DNA of 64,000 nucleotides, from contig JAZSFA010000084.1 in NCBI GenBank assembly GCA_045531965.1, forward strand, positions 1 through 64,000, written 5' to 3'. The DNA is from CAMEON01 sp045531965 (GTDB lineage: Bacteria; Bacillota; Clostridia; Oscillospirales; CAG-272). Under the pieces are notes generated by a model. That model was given only the letters and a program-made list of their open reading frames with translations, ran no database searches and was not told where the DNA came from. Both the position numbers and the translations under genes were made by a program. Shown piece after piece: positions 50,957 to 58,410 of this stretch (the stretch's first letter is position 1; the number at the start of each line of letters is the position of its first letter).

Positions 50957-53869
50957 ATGAAAAAGAGACTACTGATCGCCATCATTTCCCTGCTCTGTCT
51001 CGCCATGACCTGTGCCGTGATTTTCACCGCGCTTTCTATGGCATCAGGCAAATTAAGCGACCAAGGTAAGCTCAGCTTCGATCTGTTGGCAGACGAGCAA
51101 GCGCCTACCTTCAAAACCACAACCCCCAGGACCCTTCTGACCCCTCAAATGCTAACCAACACAACAGGTGCCAACAACGTGACCTCCGTGGAGGTAATTG
51201 AGGACTATATCCACATCATTCCCGGCGTGACCGATCCCTTCTACTACCCTATCGCAAACTTCACAGCAGGTCGTTACGTGGTATATGTCTATCGTGCCAA
51301 TGACTGCGGAAACACCACGACCCAGTTCTTCATGGGTTCCTTTGCGTCAGGGCCTTCTGACGACTCTTCCATGCTTGAGACCAACGTTATTTCCGACGGT
51401 CAATGGCAAACCTACATATTCGATACACAAAGCCTCATTGACGCCGAAATCTTCGACGGTAAGACCGCCCAATACTTCCGTTTTGACGTGCTGGAAGCAG
51501 GCTACAAACTGAACGATGCCGGCGAGGCATATAAAGAGGAAAGCGGTAGCTGGGCAAAGGAGCCTATCCCGGAAGGTGCTACCATTGATTTCAAGTGCGT
51601 TGCCTTCTTCGACACGCTGGAAGAGGCTCAGGGCTTCAACATAGATCAATACAACGCCAAGATCGCCTATGAGGAAGAACAGAAGCGTTTAGCTGAGGAA
51701 GAAGCCAAAAAGAATCAGTGGCCTGACGTTGAGTTCAAGGATATGGACACCACAGGCTTTGACCTTTCCGATGGTACGCTGAAATACACCTACTCCGAAG
51801 ATAAGTCCACCGTAACCATTTCATACGAGGTCAACGGTGAAACTCGTTCCTATACTGTTCCCAACAATAAGAACCTGACTTCTGGCGGTTTTGCTGCCAC
51901 AGATGATTTGGATCGCTCAATGTATACCTCCGAGCAGGTGGGTCTGTACGGAGATAACGGTGAGCATTATGTCGGTCTCTTCTACTTCATGTGGCATGGT
52001 GAGCACGGCGACAGCGGCATTTTCGATCTGCAAAAGATCATTGACGAGGTCGGTGTTGAAGCCGCAGGCAGTACCAACTGTGGCAAGTACGGTCCTGTCG
52101 GTGCTATGCACTGGTTCGCAGAACCTCTGTACGGCTACTATTATGCCAATGACGCTTGGGTGCAGAGAAAACACGCCGAGTTGCTTTGCAACATTAACAT
52201 CGACTTCTTGTATTTTGACGTCACAAACGCGTATACCTATATCCCCAACGCGCTTCAGCTCATGGAAATCCTCCATCAGCTGAACGAAGAGGGCTACGAC
52301 GCGCCTCAGGTCGTCTTCTACACCAACACCAACGCCGCAGCTACCGTGCGTGAAGTCTATAACAAGATCTATTCAAAGAATCTTTATCCTGACACTTGGT
52401 TCCGCATAAACGGCAAGCCCGTAATCGTCGCCCCTGAAAGCGCCAACATCGACAATTTCTTCGTGACAAAGCAGAATCAGTGGCCCAATGAGGCTTCCAA
52501 AGAAAACGGTTGGCCTTGGATGGACTTTGAGTGGCCTTCCCGCCTCTATGAATCCTCTTATGATTTTGACGGCGCAGCCATCAGTGTGTCTGTGGCACAG
52601 CACAGCGGCACCGTTGCCTTCTCGGACTCCTCTCTGTATAACAACCACACCAACCGTGGCCGTTCCTTCAACAATCCCGAGAACTACACCCACGAGCAGG
52701 GCGCTCGCTACAATCGAACCCTCAAAACTTCTTATGAAGCTTGGAAGGAAGATGAGTCTCTCACCAATCAGGGTATCAATTTCCAGCAGCAATGGGATCG
52801 TGCCATTGAGTCCGAGGCTATGTACGTCCTCGTTACCGGTTGGAACGAGTGGGTCGCCCAGCGTCAGAACACCAAGTCTGATCGCATCTGGTTCGTGGAT
52901 ACCTCCTCCATGGAGTTCTCCCGTGACACCGAAATGATGCGCGGCGGTTATTTCGACAACTACTACATCCAGCTCGCCTACAACGTTCAAAAGCTGAACG
53001 GTACCGCTCCCATTGTACTGCAAGACGCCCGCAAAGCCATCAACGTTACCGGTGCCTTTGATCAGTGGGACGGCGTGACCGTTACTTACAATGATCCCTC
53101 GGGTGATACCGTGGATCGCGACGCCACCGGCTTCGGTCGCACCAAGTATACCAATGATACCGGTCGTAATGATATTGTCGCCGCCAAGGTTACTTCCGAC
53201 TCCAAGAACGTCCACTTCTACGTGGAGACCAAGGACAACATCACCATGTTTGACACCGCTTCCTCTTGGATGCAGCTCTATGTGGACGTTGACAGTTCTA
53301 CAGAAACCGGTTGGTACGGTTATGACTATATCATCAACTATCAAGCCAAAGATCACTTCACCACCACCGTGGCAAAGTGCACCAGCGCGCTGGGACTTTA
53401 CAAATTTGAGGTTGTGGGTGAAGTCAACTATCAGGCAAAGAACAACCAAATGATGATCTCTGTTCCCATGGAAATGCTGGGCATCGAAGGTTATAAAGAA
53501 ATCTGCCTGCAGTTCAAGTGGGCTGACAGCAAGACAACCTACGATGAGATGGAAGACTTCTATATCGACGGTGACTGCGCGCCTCTGGGACGTATGAACT
53601 ACGTCTATCAGAACTACATTCCCGGCGTGTCCCAAATTTCCTACCCCGAGGATGAGACTACTGCTCCCGAGACCGAAGTGCCTACCGAACCCGAGACTCA
53701 GGCACCCGAGAGTACCGATACACCCACCGCAGAAGTGACTGAAGCTCCCGCAGAAAGCGAAACTCAACCCGAAAATACGGGTTGCGCTTCTGTTGCTTCC
53801 CTGTCCGCACTTGCCATCATGGGCTTAATTATGTTGGGCGGTGTGATGCTCCGTAAGCGTGAGGATTGA
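50957..53869 (+). CDS. Surface GH99/GH71-like glycoside hydrolase 3
   Basis: A 970-residue paralogue very similar to gene 1 in its signal peptide (MKKRLLIAIISLLCLA), barrel (YFMWHGEHGDSG, MHWFAEPLYGYYY, GWNEWVAQR with Glu631), CBM9/DOMON-like domain and C-terminal anchor (NTGCASVAS, a hydrophobic helix, RKRED). Its N-terminal accessory domain (about 55-235) is quite different from that of gene 1: it starts TTTPRTLLTPQML and contains AGRYVVYVYRANDCGNTTTQ. This is consistent with exchange of a binding module. The stalk is Thr/Glu/Pro rich. I start at ATG 50957 with AAAGGA upstream; the frame is open 19 codons further, without a ribosome binding site. Confidence 0.85.
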   Translation: MKKRLLIAIISLLCLAMTCAVIFTALSMASGKLSDQGKLSFDLLADEQAPTFKTTTPRTLLTPQMLTNTTGANNVTSVEVIEDYIHIIPGVTDPFYYPIANFTAGRYVVYVYRANDCGNTTTQFFMGSFASGPSDDSSMLETNVISDGQWQTYIFDTQSLIDAEIFDGKTAQYFRFDVLEAGYKLNDAGEAYKEESGSWAKEPIPEGATIDFKCVAFFDTLEEAQGFNIDQYNAKIAYEEEQKRLAEEEAKKNQWPDVEFKDMDTTGFDLSDGTLKYTYSEDKSTVTISYEVNGETRSYTVPNNKNLTSGGFAATDDLDRSMYTSEQVGLYGDNGEHYVGLFYFMWHGEHGDSGIFDLQKIIDEVGVEAAGSTNCGKYGPVGAMHWFAEPLYGYYYANDAWVQRKHAELLCNINIDFLYFDVTNAYTYIPNALQLMEILHQLNEEGYDAPQVVFYTNTNAAATVREVYNKIYSKNLYPDTWFRINGKPVIVAPESANIDNFFVTKQNQWPNEASKENGWPWMDFEWPSRLYESSYDFDGAAISVSVAQHSGTVAFSDSSLYNNHTNRGRSFNNPENYTHEQGARYNRTLKTSYEAWKEDESLTNQGINFQQQWDRAIESEAMYVLVTGWNEWVAQRQNTKSDRIWFVDTSSMEFSRDTEMMRGGYFDNYYIQLAYNVQKLNGTAPIVLQDARKAINVTGAFDQWDGVTVTYNDPSGDTVDRDATGFGRTKYTNDTGRNDIVAAKVTSDSKNVHFYVETKDNITMFDTASSWMQLYVDVDSSTETGWYGYDYIINYQAKDHFTTTVAKCTSALGLYKFEVVGEVNYQAKNNQMMISVPMEMLGIEGYKEICLQFKWADSKTTYDEMEDFYIDGDCAPLGRMNYVYQNYIPGVSQISYPEDETTAPETEVPTEPETQAPESTDTPTAEVTEAPAESETQPENTGCASVASLSALAIMGLIMLGGVMLRKRED

Positions 53870-53891
53870 GTCTCAATATTCCTATAAAACC

Positions 53892-53927
53892 GATCCCCCG
53901 ACGGATGTGAACATCCGTCGGGGGATC
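53892..53927 (+). terminator. Terminator hairpin, CCCCCGACGG family, copy 2
   Basis: GATCCCCCGACGGATGT (53892-53908) pairs perfectly with ACATCCGTCGGGGGATC (53911-53927). The preceding AAAACC is shared with the copy at 56100. It ends GH99-like gene 3 and faces the anti-sigma gene. Confidence 0.8.
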
Positions 53928-53985
53928 TCATATTTGCGGAAATTTCTACCCACTCCGCGTGCAGTCGTGAGTTTTACAAATGACC

Positions 53986-55302
53986 TTACACCGACTCTGT
54001 TTCCGAAGCAAGCACAGCCACATATTTTTCCAAAGCTTGACCGCAGTCATCAACGCAAAGCTGTCTTTCAATAGCGATGACTCTGCCGTCGGTTAGCACA
54101 AGGGTGCGACTCACGCGGTGGTCGTGAGGCTCATCACCGATGGAACAACTCGCATCAGTGCAGGGTTCGTCGATCCAATCGCTATCCTCCGCGATCTCAC
54201 CCCAGGTGCCGTCGGGGAACGTGATAAAGCTTCTCGCATCCTCCTGCTTTTCCCCGCTGCATCTCGGATAGACGAAACGGAACTCCCAGAAGGTCGCACT
54301 ATGAGTCCACACGGATTCGAGCATAACACGCACCTTGCCATCGCCGTAGCAGGCGGCGATCAGGTCGGCCTTGGCGACTTCATACCCTTCCTCGGGCGTC
54401 ACGGGGGTGAAATCCATCCCAGCAATGGCGGCCTCGGTCTTCTCGTGCAAGCCGTCAAAATAGGCGGCGACCGCCTCTTCGGTCACGGGGGCGTCAAAAC
54501 GCTTGGAGCCGAGTATATCGTAACGGATCATATCCGACGAATACAGCACCTTGACGGCAAAGCAAATACTGCCCGCACCCACGATCTCACCCCTTTCGCT
54601 GCGGATGACGAAATCCACCACGTCGGAGAGATTGGAGCCTCGGAACAGCCGCTTGCATACCAGGAAGGAATACTCGCTGATCTGGGTGATCACGCGGTCA
54701 GGCTCCCATTTGGAAAGCTCTGACTCAAATGCCTCCGCGTCGGATTCCAGCCGTCTGATCTCTCGATAGAGCATCCGCTCCAGGTTTTGGAGCATATGAT
54801 CGGTCAGCTCCATTTTTTCATATTGCAGCAGTACCTCCTCCATTTTTTCGGAGACGGCGGTTTGCTGATTCAGGGTATAGTGGCTGGTGATTTCCACCGT
54901 CTCCCCTTCCGCAAGATCAAAGGTCAGCATGATGCGGCTGTAGCTCATATCCACCGATACGCTGTCGTTCATCTGCTCGCCCTCCTCGGCCTCGGCAGAC
55001 AAAGCCTGCACGCGCACGAAGGGATACGGCTCCTCGGGAGATTCCATGACGGAATCCATGTTGGATACGCCGCCCTGTCCCGTGAAGGGTACGGTCGGAT
55101 CGTCAGCGGTCAGAAAAGGAAGGGCGATCAAGCCCCCCAGCATCATCACCGCCGCCAGACAAGCAGCAGTCAAGGTGACGAAGCGGCGGCTTTGAATCCT
55201 GGAACTCACAGCTTGGGTGTCCATAGCGGTTAAAACACCTCTAAGGGTATCGCCTCGGAGTTCCTCAAAGGCGCGGGTCAATTTTTCACGGTTGTTTTTC
55301 AT
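53986..55302 (-). CDS. Probable anti-sigma factor, membrane-anchored
   Basis: A 438-residue protein with a short cytoplasmic N-terminus (1-41, including LTRAFEELRGDTLRGVLTAM), one membrane helix (about 42-64) and a 370-residue outside domain with several Cys residues near the end (CTDASCSIGDEPHDH, LCVDDCG). The gene starts 15 bases after the ECF sigma gene, a typical sigma/anti-sigma pair, and AGGAG precedes ATG 55302. The N-terminus lacks a clear zinc-binding anti-sigma motif, so the role is inferred from position and topology. The outside domain would be the sensor; I do not recognise its ligand. Confidence 0.75.
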   Translation of the reverse strand: MKNNREKLTRAFEELRGDTLRGVLTAMDTQAVSSRIQSRRFVTLTAACLAAVMMLGGLIALPFLTADDPTVPFTGQGGVSNMDSVMESPEEPYPFVRVQALSAEAEEGEQMNDSVSVDMSYSRIMLTFDLAEGETVEITSHYTLNQQTAVSEKMEEVLLQYEKMELTDHMLQNLERMLYREIRRLESDAEAFESELSKWEPDRVITQISEYSFLVCKRLFRGSNLSDVVDFVIRSERGEIVGAGSICFAVKVLYSSDMIRYDILGSKRFDAPVTEEAVAAYFDGLHEKTEAAIAGMDFTPVTPEEGYEVAKADLIAACYGDGKVRVMLESVWTHSATFWEFRFVYPRCSGEKQEDARSFITFPDGTWGEIAEDSDWIDEPCTDASCSIGDEPHDHRVSRTLVLTDGRVIAIERQLCVDDCGQALEKYVAVLASETESV

Positions 55303-55317
55303 GATATAAAACTCCTC

Positions 55318-55899
55318 TCAGATATAGATACCGTATGCATCCAGCACCTGACGCAATCGCTTGCGCATACGGCTCAGGCGCATTTCCACCGCCCGCTCAC
55401 CCATACCGCATCGGCGGGCTACGTCTCGATTGGAAAAAGCACCGTAGTAACGGAGAAGAAAAACCCTTCGGTTCTTCTCGTCAAGCTCGTCCAAAAAGGC
55501 TTGCAGAGCGTCACGAATGACAGAGGCCTCGATATCTCCCTGTCCTTCGGGATCGGCCAGACATTCATCCAACTCATCCAGCGCGCAGGCATAGGACTCG
55601 CCTATACGGCGTTCTGCAGAATTGTACCGCACGCGATCCACGGCGCGGCGGCGCACCAAGGTACTGACGTAGGCCAGTACGGGCATCTTGGGGTCGGTTG
55701 GCGGTCTTTGCCACAGGTCAAGGAGCGCATCGTTGATGCATTCCTCCGCGTCTGCCGCAGAGCCCGTGATGCGAAAGGCCAAGCCGTACAAAAGCCTGCC
55801 CCACTGCTTCTGCACCTCGGTCAGCGCGGACTCATCACGCTTCCAAAGCTGGTCGCGCACCCTTTGGTCAAGTAAGATCTCATCTCGTTTTAGAGACAT
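55318..55899 (-). CDS. ECF-type RNA polymerase sigma factor
   Basis: A 193-residue sigma-70 family factor. Region 2 is seen in WGRLLYGLAFRITGSAADAE, ECINDALLDLWQRP and LAYVSTLVRRRAVDRVRYN; region 4 in LDELDEKNRRVFLLRYYGAF followed by SNRDVARRCGMGERAVEMRL and SRMRKRLRQVL, the helix-turn-helix that reads the -35. ATG 55899 has AAGGAG five bases upstream; two codons further a second ATG lacks good spacing. It is co-transcribed with its membrane partner. Targets are unknown, though the adjacent surface glycosidases are candidates. Confidence 0.92.
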   Translation of the reverse strand: MSLKRDEILLDQRVRDQLWKRDESALTEVQKQWGRLLYGLAFRITGSAADAEECINDALLDLWQRPPTDPKMPVLAYVSTLVRRRAVDRVRYNSAERRIGESYACALDELDECLADPEGQGDIEASVIRDALQAFLDELDEKNRRVFLLRYYGAFSNRDVARRCGMGERAVEMRLSRMRKRLRQVLDAYGIYI

Positions 55900-56022
55900 A
55901 AGCACTCCTTCTTTTGGCAGTTCATTCGTGGGGATCTCTATGCGTCAAACACGTGTTCACCCTCTATATCGAAGAAAAAGCGACAACCTCACGCCCAAAC
56001 AGTCATTTTTTCGGCTGATTTC

Positions 56023-56051
56023 ATTATATCACGGCGCCCTTCGCGTCACAA
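56023..56051 (-). promoter_or_regulatory. Promoter for the ECF sigma/anti-sigma operon
   Basis: TTGTGA (56051-56046) and TATAAT (56028-56023) at 17 bases with TGA before the -10. It is a sigma-A-type site; no clear ECF-type autoregulatory promoter is visible in the leader (55900-56022). Confidence 0.65.
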
Positions 56052-56106
56052 CATCCCATGAGCACGATTTTCGCTCCTGCCACTGTCACTCGATCTCATA
56101 AAACCG

Positions 56107-56140
56107 ATCCCCCGACGGATGTGAACTTCCGTCGGGGGAT
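56107..56140. terminator. Hairpin, CCCCCGACGG family, copy 3
   Basis: ATCCCCCGACGGA (56107-56119) pairs with TCCGTCGGGGGAT (56128-56140) around an eight-base loop, and the first 26 bases (56100-56125) match 53886-53911 almost exactly. It lies in the 314-base gap between metG and the sigma gene, which otherwise holds the promoter above and the metG terminator. Confidence 0.7.
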
Positions 56141-56154
56141 TTCGTTTAGCTCAA

Positions 56155-56192
56155 AAAATGCAAAAACCGCACGACCAAGACCGTGCGGTTTT
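56155..56192 (-). terminator. Rho-independent terminator of metG
   Basis: On the minus strand AAAACCGCACG (56192-56182) pairs with CGTGCGGTTTT (56173-56163) around an eight-base loop, with further Ts to about 56155. Confidence 0.85.
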
Positions 56193-56213
56193 ATCATATG
56201 GTGAAGTAACAGT

Positions 56214-58202
56214 TTATCTGACTCTCTCTCCGAGCTTGGTATCGGGATGCAGGAACACGACTCTTACATCCTCCTCACCCGAAGCCAGGATCATACCATT
56301 GGACTCTACGCCGCAGAGCTTGGCGGGGGCAAGGTTGGCCACAAGGATGATCTTCTTGCCGATGAGATCCTCGGGCTTATACCACTTGGCGATGCCCGAA
56401 ACCACCTGTCTCTGCTCATAGCCCAGATCCACTTGAAGCTTCAACAGCTTCTTGGCCTTGGGTACGGGCTCGCAGGCCAGCACTTGGGCGGTGCGAAGCT
56501 CCACTTTCATGAAATCGTCAATGCCGATCTGCGCCACGCCCTCGGGCTTCTCCACAGGGGCGTTGGCCTTCTCTGCCGCGGCGATCTTGGCCTGACGGAT
56601 GGTCTCCAGCTCGTCGAGCTTCTTCTGCTCATCGATACGGGCGAACAGCACGCAGGAGTCACCCACTTCCCTGCCAGCCACCATAGCACCGAACTTGCCG
56701 CTTCCCTTGCCGCCGATGGTGGTGTAGTCCATAGCGTCGGTGTTGAGCATGGCGAGAATCTTTTCTGCAGTGGCGGGGATGAAAGGCTTGAGCATGACGG
56801 CCCCCCAGCGGATGGTCTCCAGGAGGTTATAAAGGACGGTGCCGAGACGGGCGGTCTTGGTCTCGTCCTTGGCAAGGCTCCAGGGGGTGGTCTCGTCGAT
56901 ATACTTGTTGGCACGGCGGAGCATATTGAAGATGCACTCCACGCCGTCGGCCACGCGGTAGCCATCCATGTTCTCCACCAAGGCCTCATAAGCAGCCTCA
57001 CAGGTAGCGATCAGATCGGCATCCAGGGCATTCTCCTCGTCGGTGCCTGCCACGGGGGTGGCGATGACCTTGTTGAAGTACTTCTTCTGCATATCCAGGG
57101 TACGCTTGACGAGGTTACCGAGGTTATTGACAAGGTCTGTATTGAAACGGTTGATGACAGTCTCGTAGGTGATGGAGCCGTCGGAATTATAGGGCATCTC
57201 GGAAAGGGCGTAGTGACGCACGCCGTCCACGGTGAAATGCTCGGCCAGCTCGTCGGCGTAGATCACGTTACCGCGGGACTTGGACATCTTGTCAGCACCG
57301 AAGTTAAACCAGGGATGGGCAAAGACCTTCTTGGGGAGGGGCATATCCATGGCCATGAGGAAGATGGGCCAGTAGATGGTATGGAAACGGATGATGTCCT
57401 TACCAATGATATGCACGTCAGCAGGCCACCACTTCTTGAAACTCTCGCTCTGCTCCTCATAGGACTTATCAGGGTCGAAACCAATGGCAGTGATATAGTT
57501 GGTCAGCGCGTCCAGCCAGACGTAGGTCACGTGCTTGGTGTCAAAAGGCACCTGAATGCCCCAAGTGAAAGAGGTACGGGACACGCAAAGGTTTTGCAGA
57601 CCTGCCTTCAGGAAGTTGTTGACGATCTCCTTTTTGCGAGACTCGGGCTGAATGAAATCGGGGTGCTCGTCGATATAGGTCATGAGCTTGTCAGCGTATT
57701 TTTGCATATTGAAATAATAGGCTTCTTCGCTGGCTCTCTGCACAGGGCGACCGCAATCGGGGCACTTGCACTCGGTGGTAGCTTGGGTATCGGTAATAAA
57801 AGTTTCGCAGGGAACACAGTACCATCCCTCATAGCGATCCAAATAGATGTCGCCCTGATCATAGAACTTCTTGAACATCTTCTGGACAGCAGCCTCGTGG
57901 TAGTCGTCGGTGGTGCGGATGAAGTAGTCGTATTTCACATCCATCTTGTCCCACAGGCCCTTGATCTCCCCTGCCACGTTGTCCACATAGGTCTTGGGGG
58001 TGATACCGGATTCCCTGGCCAGATCCTCGATCTTTTGGCCATGCTCGTCGGTACCCGTGCAGAAGTAAACGTCATAGCCCATCTCGCGCTTGTAGCGGGC
58101 GTAGGCATCGGTCATGATAGCCTCGTAGGTGTTGCCGAAATGAGGCTTCTTGGAGGCGTAGGCGATGGCGGTAGTGATATAAAACTTAGGTTTCTGATTC
58201 AT
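56214..58202 (-). CDS. metG: Methionyl-tRNA synthetase
   Basis: A 662-residue class I synthetase that charges tRNA-Met. The nucleotide-binding motif reads HFGN (21-24, in ASKKPHFGNTYEAIMTD) rather than HIGH, and KMSKS is present near residue 305 in DKMSKSRGN. CTGTDEHGQKI is the methionine-site block. A zinc knuckle lies in CVPCETF...CKCPDCG. The C-terminal about 110 residues (FMKVELRTAQVLACEPV and following) form the EMAP-II-like tRNA-binding domain. AAAGGA lies seven bases before ATG 58202. No T-box is visible upstream. Terminator at 56155-56192. Confidence 0.96.
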   Translation of the reverse strand: MNQKPKFYITTAIAYASKKPHFGNTYEAIMTDAYARYKREMGYDVYFCTGTDEHGQKIEDLARESGITPKTYVDNVAGEIKGLWDKMDVKYDYFIRTTDDYHEAAVQKMFKKFYDQGDIYLDRYEGWYCVPCETFITDTQATTECKCPDCGRPVQRASEEAYYFNMQKYADKLMTYIDEHPDFIQPESRKKEIVNNFLKAGLQNLCVSRTSFTWGIQVPFDTKHVTYVWLDALTNYITAIGFDPDKSYEEQSESFKKWWPADVHIIGKDIIRFHTIYWPIFLMAMDMPLPKKVFAHPWFNFGADKMSKSRGNVIYADELAEHFTVDGVRHYALSEMPYNSDGSITYETVINRFNTDLVNNLGNLVKRTLDMQKKYFNKVIATPVAGTDEENALDADLIATCEAAYEALVENMDGYRVADGVECIFNMLRRANKYIDETTPWSLAKDETKTARLGTVLYNLLETIRWGAVMLKPFIPATAEKILAMLNTDAMDYTTIGGKGSGKFGAMVAGREVGDSCVLFARIDEQKKLDELETIRQAKIAAAEKANAPVEKPEGVAQIGIDDFMKVELRTAQVLACEPVPKAKKLLKLQVDLGYEQRQVVSGIAKWYKPEDLIGKKIILVANLAPAKLCGVESNGMILASGEEDVRVVFLHPDTKLGERVR

Positions 58203-58329
58203 GATAATATCCTTTCCGGTGCGTGGAGCGACGGCTCGCTGGGCACCTCCGCCGACTCAAATGGGAGTGGGCGGTGAAATTTTTGGTCAACGAAAATAGG
58301 AACAAATGCCGCCGATAGGGCGACAAGGC

Positions 58330-58368
58330 GGCTCTGACAGCCTTATAAGCTGTCAGAGCCGTATTTTT
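58330..58368 (+). terminator. Hairpin with T-tract between the GH99-like lipoprotein gene and metG
   Basis: GGCTCTGACAGC (58330-58341) pairs perfectly with GCTGTCAGAGCC (58349-58360) around a seven-base loop; the T-run follows on the plus strand (GTATTTTTT), an A-run on the minus strand. Both flanking genes are on the minus strand, so it may end transcription from the GH99-like lipoprotein gene as a stem with poor T-tract, or be a leader element of metG. The rest of the 208-base gap shows nothing recognised. Confidence 0.5.
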
Positions 58369-58410
58369 TAGATCTGGGACGCAGTTTTTTCGGGAACGTT
58401 GTGTTTTCGC

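Noticed and set aside
56247..58277. Long open frame on the plus strand opposite metG
   Set aside because: metG has all synthetase motifs on the minus strand; the plus-strand frame has a low-complexity Gly/Leu/His composition and no start signal.
58203..58410. Possible T-box riboswitch before metG
   Set aside because: The conserved T-box antiterminator sequence (GGGTGGNACCGCG-type) is not present in the leader on the minus strand.
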